The notes beneath the pieces were generated by a model. The model was given only the letters and a program-made list of their open reading frames with translations, searched no databases and was not told the DNA's origin. Positions 60,210 through 64,000 of a stretch of DNA of 64,000 nt are shown here, in pieces. Position 1 is the first letter of the stretch; the number at the start of each line of letters is the position of its first letter. Source of the DNA: an uncultured Oribacterium sp. (GTDB taxonomy: Bacteria > Bacillota > Clostridia > Lachnospirales > Lachnospiraceae); NCBI GenBank assembly GCA_934270345.1, contig CAKQPT010000003.1:67546-131545 (forward strand), read 5' to 3'. The position numbers were made by a program, and so were the translations under genes.

Positions 60210-60926
60210 TCATCCGCGCTCTTCTGCTGTTTCCCGCTTCGTAAGCCGGAAGCCGTAGCCCCAGACCGTCTCGATGTAGACCGCGCTGCCCCGCTCCCGG
60301 AGCTTCCGGCGGATCCGCTTCACGAGATCATCCGCGGCCCGTGTGTCGGTCTCCCAGTCCATCTGCCAGATTTCCTTCAGAAGCTCATCCCGGCTCACGG
60401 CACGGTCCTGGTTCTTCACCATATATAGAAGAAAATCAAATTCGTTCGGGGTCAATGCAAACTCCCTGTCATCGAGCTCCACCCGCCTCCGGGCCGGATA
60501 CATCCTCAGGCTCTGAAAGCTGAAAGCTTCATTGGCCGACGAAGCAGCAGACGCCGGCACTTTCTTCCGCTTCAGCAGCGCCTTGATGCGAAACACGAGC
60601 TCGAGCGGCAGAAATGGCTTCACGAGGTAGTCGTCGCTGCCCGACGCGAAGCCCCGCACACGGTCATACGGACTGTCCTTCGCCGACACGATGATGATCG
60701 GCAGCTCCGGATTCGTATCTCGCAGGGTCTGACAGACCGTAAGTCCGTCCTTGCCCGGCATCATGATATCGACGACCACGAGGTCCGGCCGACGCGCGGT
60801 GCAGGCGCGCAGCAGGGACTCGCCCTCCGGAAACACCTCGACATCGTACCCGTCCTGCTTCAGAAATACTTCTATCAGATCGCGAATGTTCTTCTCGTCA
60901 TCCGCAAAATAAATCAGCTGTGCCAT
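60210..60926 (-). CDS. OmpR-family response regulator
   Basis: 238 residues. Receiver: YFADDEKNIRDLI, phosphorylation Asp in LVVVDIMMPGKDG, Lys in YLVKPFLPLEL. Winged-helix DNA-binding domain: FALTPNEFDFLLYMVKNQDRAVSRDELLKEIW and RRKLRERGSAVYIETVWGYGFRL. The linker SASSANEAFS carries a near match to the GGCCAATGC motif. GAAGGAGTTAC precedes the ATG; upstream in-frame codons are non-coding. 113 bases separate it from the kinase gene. Confidence 0.96.
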   Translation of the reverse strand: MAQLIYFADDEKNIRDLIEVFLKQDGYDVEVFPEGESLLRACTARRPDLVVVDIMMPGKDGLTVCQTLRDTNPELPIIIVSAKDSPYDRVRGFASGSDDYLVKPFLPLELVFRIKALLKRKKVPASAASSANEAFSFQSLRMYPARRRVELDDREFALTPNEFDFLLYMVKNQDRAVSRDELLKEIWQMDWETDTRAADDLVKRIRRKLRERGSAVYIETVWGYGFRLTKRETAEERG

Positions 60927-61361
60927 CGTAACTCCTTCTATCTGTATTGAGCTGCCTCCGCCGCCCCGGCCAGTAGACCGCGACGTATACATGGTATGCG
61001 CATCGGAGGGCATGCTCTGCATGAACACCTTAAGAATTCTGTAAAATATCATAGCATCGCGGTCGAAAGCCGTAAATGAAACGCAAGGATTTGCCACAGT
61101 TTTTCCGTATCTTCGGAGCTTCCACGGCTTATATAATGACAGCGTAAGGACGAGGCAGCCGACAGCTTAAGGCGAAGTTCTTACCCCACTTCCACCACCG
61201 GAAACGGGAACGAAGCGTAAAGGACGAGGCAGCCGACATGGTCTTCCGGGCCCGGAAAAGTAAAGACACTGCGACGTTGCCCCGCCAGAAGCATTGGCAA
61301 AGGAAAATTGCTGATCCTATCACAAATCAAAGGACATATCTGAAATCAAGGAGGTATCAAT
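60927..61361. other. Divergent regulatory gap between the regulator and the coiled-coil protein gene
   Basis: Contains a 21-base near-identical direct repeat, GTAAGGACGAGGCAGCCGAC (61143) and GTAAAGGACGAGGCAGCCGAC (61218), about 75 bases apart, and TATAAT at 61132-61137 on the plus strand. The repeats could be binding sites of the adjacent response regulator. No gene is seen. Confidence 0.5.
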
Positions 61362-62183
61362 ATGAGAAAGTCATTACAGAAACTCAGCGTTATGGCACTG
61401 ACCGGGATGCTCTGCATGAGCGTCGCACCAGCTGCATTCGCCGCCGGCAAGGCGGGCAGCGGCAGGTCCGTGCTCTCCCAGTACCACGCCGATCTCGCAA
61501 ATCAGCGTACTGAACTGGGCGAACTCATCACGGACAGCAAGGAGCTGACACAGCAGGTCAAGGCTGCACAGCACACGCTGAAGGAGGCCGGCCTCATCAC
61601 AAAGTCAAACTGCGATCGACTCGCCGAGCTCTCCCAGGCGATCAAGGCGAAGCGCCTCGAGCTGAACGATCTTCGTAACAGCAACAAGGGGCTCCGCGCC
61701 GACGCGAAGGATGCCCGTCTCGCCGGCGAGATGAACCTCGCACAGGACGCACTGGACGAGCTCTACGGTATCCAGGAGCAGCAGATCGATCTCCGCACGG
61801 AAATCGTGAAGCTCCTCGACCAGAAGCTGAGCTACATCTACAGCATCCAGAACGGCACCGGCGATGCGGATGACAGCATCGCAGCTGGTGATACGACTGA
61901 AACCGAGGGCGAGACCGGCGCAACTGGTGATACAACTACAGCCGAGGGTGAAACCGTCGCAGCCGGTGACAGCACTACGACGGATATCAGCATCGTAACG
62001 CCGGATACTTCGGCCAATGCTGAGACCGGCGCTGCTGCGGACATCACCGGCGAGACCGCTGCTGCTTCTGAAACCACGACAGAAACGACCCTGACCGAAG
62101 ATCCGTCCGCGGATGAAATCGTCACGGATGAAGCAGTCATCGACGCTGCACTCGACGACGGCGCTGAATTAGAGGAAGAATAA
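61362..62183 (+). CDS. Secreted coiled-coil protein with acidic Thr-rich tail
   Basis: 273 residues. Signal peptide (KSLQKLSVMALTGMLCMSVAPAAFAA), then a helical coiled coil from about 35 to 160 (YHADLANQRTELGELITDS, LAELSQAIKAKRLELNDLRNS, LAQDALDELYGIQEQQIDLR), then a disordered Asp/Glu/Thr/Ala-rich tail with repeats of the form AGDTTETEGET and Ala-Asn-Ala encoded by GGCCAATGC. No known family. AAGGAGGTATCAAT precedes the ATG. It is divergent from the two-component genes, so it may be their target. Function unknown. Confidence 0.75.
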   Translation: MRKSLQKLSVMALTGMLCMSVAPAAFAAGKAGSGRSVLSQYHADLANQRTELGELITDSKELTQQVKAAQHTLKEAGLITKSNCDRLAELSQAIKAKRLELNDLRNSNKGLRADAKDARLAGEMNLAQDALDELYGIQEQQIDLRTEIVKLLDQKLSYIYSIQNGTGDADDSIAAGDTTETEGETGATGDTTTAEGETVAAGDSTTTDISIVTPDTSANAETGAAADITGETAAASETTTETTLTEDPSADEIVTDEAVIDAALDDGAELEEE

Positions 62184-62244
62184 GCCAAAGGAGGGCCCTG
62201 CCTATAGATCATAATAACTTACCGTACTCAACTTTTCCCTCATA

Positions 62245-62280
62245 AAAACCCGCAGCGGTGAAAAAGCCGTTGCGGGTTTT
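62245..62280 (+). terminator. Terminator of the coiled-coil protein gene
   Basis: AAAACCCGCAGCGG / CCGTTGCGGGTTTT with an 8-base loop; T tract follows on the plus strand and also faces the minus strand. Confidence 0.85.
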
Positions 62281-62325
62281 GCAGTTGCATGGCGTTACAA
62301 AATCCTGTGCAAACCGCCCAACCTC

Positions 62326-62458
62326 TTGACAAGTGAATTCCATCAATGTTAAATTAAAACTCCAAAACCATGTTATGGAGTGGATTTTTCTGAAGCGCCA
62401 ATGCGCGCTTTATTTTTCGCCACACAGCCGGGACTTCCCCGCTGCGTGGCCTTTTTTT
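62326..62458 (+). promoter_or_regulatory. MATE gene promoter and leader with a terminator-like hairpin
   Basis: TTGACA (62326-62331), 17-base spacer, TTAAAT (62349-62354). In the leader are hairpin AAGCGC/GCGCTT (about 62393-62410) and then GCCACACAGC/GCTGCGTGGC (62419-62450) followed by seven T. A terminator between promoter and gene suggests transcription attenuation; ligand unknown. REP-like copy 6 follows at 62476-62500. Confidence 0.6.
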
Positions 62459-62551
62459 GCGCCGAAAACTGCCGGGAGTTTATGGGGTCTGACCCCCAGT
62501 CGTCCCGGGAAGCCGGTATGTGCAACTATTACTATGAATGGAGGAGAAAAA

Positions 62552-63907
62552 ATGGACCAGACATTTATGAAGGAGCGTCCGATCGTGCCGCTCGTGATTT
62601 CCATGGCGATTCCGATGACGATTTCCATGCTCGTGAACTCGCTCTACAACATCATCGACAGCTACTACGTCGCGCGCATCAGCGAGCAGGCGATGACCGC
62701 GCTGTCCCTCGTCTACCCGGCGCAGAATCTGCTCATCGCGGTGACGGTGGGCTACGGCATCGGCATGAACGCCGTGATCGCGTACTCACTCGGCGCCGGC
62801 CTCCAGAAGCAGGCGGACACCGCAGCGACCCTCGGCCTCCTCGGCAACATCCTCCACGGCCTCCTCATCAGCGTGCTCTGCATCTTCGGGATGTCGGCCT
62901 TCGTGGGACGATTTTCGGATGATGCTGACATCATCCGCCTGGGCACCGAGTATGCACGTATCGTCTTCCTCTTCGGTGTGCCGAATGCCGCCGCCATCTC
63001 CTATGAGAAGATGTTCCAGGCGATCGGCCGTATGAAGGTCTCGATGATCAGCATGCTGATCGGCTGCCTCGTCAACATCGTCCTCGACCCGATCATGATC
63101 TTCGGCTTCGGCCCGATCCCGGCCATGGGCATCGCGGGTGCCGCGTGGGCGACCGGCATCGGACAGGTCGTCTCCCTCCTCATCTACCTCGTCGTCTACT
63201 ACCGCGACCTCGCGAACATCCCGGTCCGTATCACTCCGCGGAAGATGCATCAGGCCGGTGCCACCCTCGTAAAGGTCTACAGCATTGGCATCCCGGCAGC
63301 GCTCAATCTCGCACTGTCCTCCCTCATGATCACCGTGCTGAACGGCATCCTCGCCGTCTACTCCGCGTCGTACGTGCTCGTGCTCGGCGCGTATTACAAG
63401 CTGCAGACCTTCATCTACCTCACCGCCAACGGGATCGTCCAGGGCATGCGACCGATCTGCAGCTACAACTACGGCGCGGGCGAGTTCCGGCGGCTGAAGG
63501 CGATTTTCCGCACCGGACTCGCGATGGTGAGCGGCGTCATGGTGATCGGTACGCTGCTCTGCATCCTGCTGCCGAACCAGCTCATCGGGATCTTCGCGTC
63601 GAGTGCGGACACCATCCTGCTTGGTCGTGAGGCGCTGCTCATCATCTGCCGCGGCTTCGTGCTCTCCGGCGTCTCCGTCACCATCTCCGGCGTCCTCGAG
63701 GGCCTCGGCAAGGGCGCGGAGTCCCTCGTGATCTCCCTCGCCCGCTACATCGTCGTGCTCCTGCCGCTCGCCTATTTCCTGAGTCAGGCGAGCGGCGCCG
63801 CCGGCGTCTGGCACGCCTTCTGGATCACCGAAGCCACTGCCGCTGTCCTCTCGGTCCTCCTCTTCCGCCGCATCATGCGGAAGATCCAGACCGAAGCGCG
63901 CGACTGA
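62552..63907 (+). CDS. MATE-family efflux transporter
   Basis: 451-residue antiporter with 12 predicted membrane segments. Family features: PLVISMAIPMTISMLVNSLYNIIDSYYVARI, MTALSLVYPAQNLLIAVTVGYGIGMNAVIAYSLGAG, and the second-half repeat NGIVQGMRPICSYNYGAGEFRRLK. It exports drugs or metabolites by Na+ or H+ exchange. The ATG with GGAGGAG upstream is chosen; the 73 in-frame codons before it are leader. Preceded by an attenuator-like hairpin. Confidence 0.94.
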   Translation: MDQTFMKERPIVPLVISMAIPMTISMLVNSLYNIIDSYYVARISEQAMTALSLVYPAQNLLIAVTVGYGIGMNAVIAYSLGAGLQKQADTAATLGLLGNILHGLLISVLCIFGMSAFVGRFSDDADIIRLGTEYARIVFLFGVPNAAAISYEKMFQAIGRMKVSMISMLIGCLVNIVLDPIMIFGFGPIPAMGIAGAAWATGIGQVVSLLIYLVVYYRDLANIPVRITPRKMHQAGATLVKVYSIGIPAALNLALSSLMITVLNGILAVYSASYVLVLGAYYKLQTFIYLTANGIVQGMRPICSYNYGAGEFRRLKAIFRTGLAMVSGVMVIGTLLCILLPNQLIGIFASSADTILLGREALLIICRGFVLSGVSVTISGVLEGLGKGAESLVISLARYIVVLLPLAYFLSQASGAAGVWHAFWITEATAAVLSVLLFRRIMRKIQTEARD

Positions 63908-63913
63908 CGCCCC

Positions 63914-63940
63914 GGAAGTTTATGGGGTCTGACCCCAATG
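63914..63940. repeat. REP-like palindrome, copy 7
   Basis: AAGTTTATGGGGTCTGACCCC followed by AATGTC, just past the MATE stop codon. The remaining 60 bases to the window edge show no gene. Confidence 0.7.
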
Positions 63941-64000
63941 TCGTCAACCCAACGTCAACTTAAGATTGGTTGCTAGAAGGATGATATCACAAAGGCGACG

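Overview
The window is a dense, GC-rich chromosomal segment of a Gram-positive anaerobe of the Clostridia, most like a high-GC Lachnospiraceae. The evidence is the gene content and style: strong AGGAGG-type ribosome binding sites, a flavodiiron protein FprA, pta-ackA, a class II GalT, TmcAL, an ACT plus DUF711 pair, a DarA-like c-di-AMP receptor, and PolA with a degenerate proofreading domain. No species call is possible from the sequence alone. Almost all genes lie on the minus strand; the plus strand carries one tRNA-Leu, a GH5 glucanase, an I42-like lipoprotein, a secreted coiled-coil protein and a MATE pump.

Layout. 1-6.6 kb: uvrC (cut by the left edge), leuS, a DUF4015 lipoprotein, fprA. 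6.8-12.7 kb: rpmF, an AEC permease of foreign look, ackA-pta (acetate/ATP formation), darA, tmcAL. 12.9-18.5 kb: DUF711+ACT, then a lower-GC catabolic block (enolase-superfamily dehydratase, DASS permease, LysR). 18.7-30.6 kb: housekeeping (MBL hydrolase, coaE, polA, zinc-finger protein, tRNA-Leu, upp, topB, galM, asd). 30.6-31.9 kb: an AT-rich scar with decayed toxin-antitoxin copies and an inverted array of transposase-site-like repeats. 31.9-38.3 kb: parC-parE and hflC-hflK. 38.5-43.2 kb: Leloir operon galK-galE-galT with a consensus promoter and operator. 43.3-52.1 kb: second AEC permease, sce7726-type protein, degenerate SGNH protein, GH5, hicAB, I42-like lipoprotein, PrsW. 52.1-58.2 kb: vWA protein, MoxR ATPase, membrane protein, CstA-type carrier. 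58.5-64 kb: sensor kinase and response regulator, secreted coiled-coil protein, MATE pump.

The gene set is mostly ordinary; the unusual part is between genes. Four 217-238 bp elements (5152, 24284, 38475, 40397) fold into long rods with an identical apex hairpin and a conserved bulge on one side only, while the middle stem differs in sequence yet stays complementary. Shorter relatives sit after polA and the second AEC gene. A different 317-bp multi-hairpin element fills the leader of the MoxR gene. Other dispersed families are a palindrome with core GGGGTCAGACCCC, a 40-bp AT-rich unit near 52 kb, and a 9-mer GGCCAATGC that occurs ten times, mostly encoding Ala-Asn-Ala in low-complexity linkers, once as an inverted pair between galE and galK, reminiscent of uptake-sequence or other skewed-motif systems.
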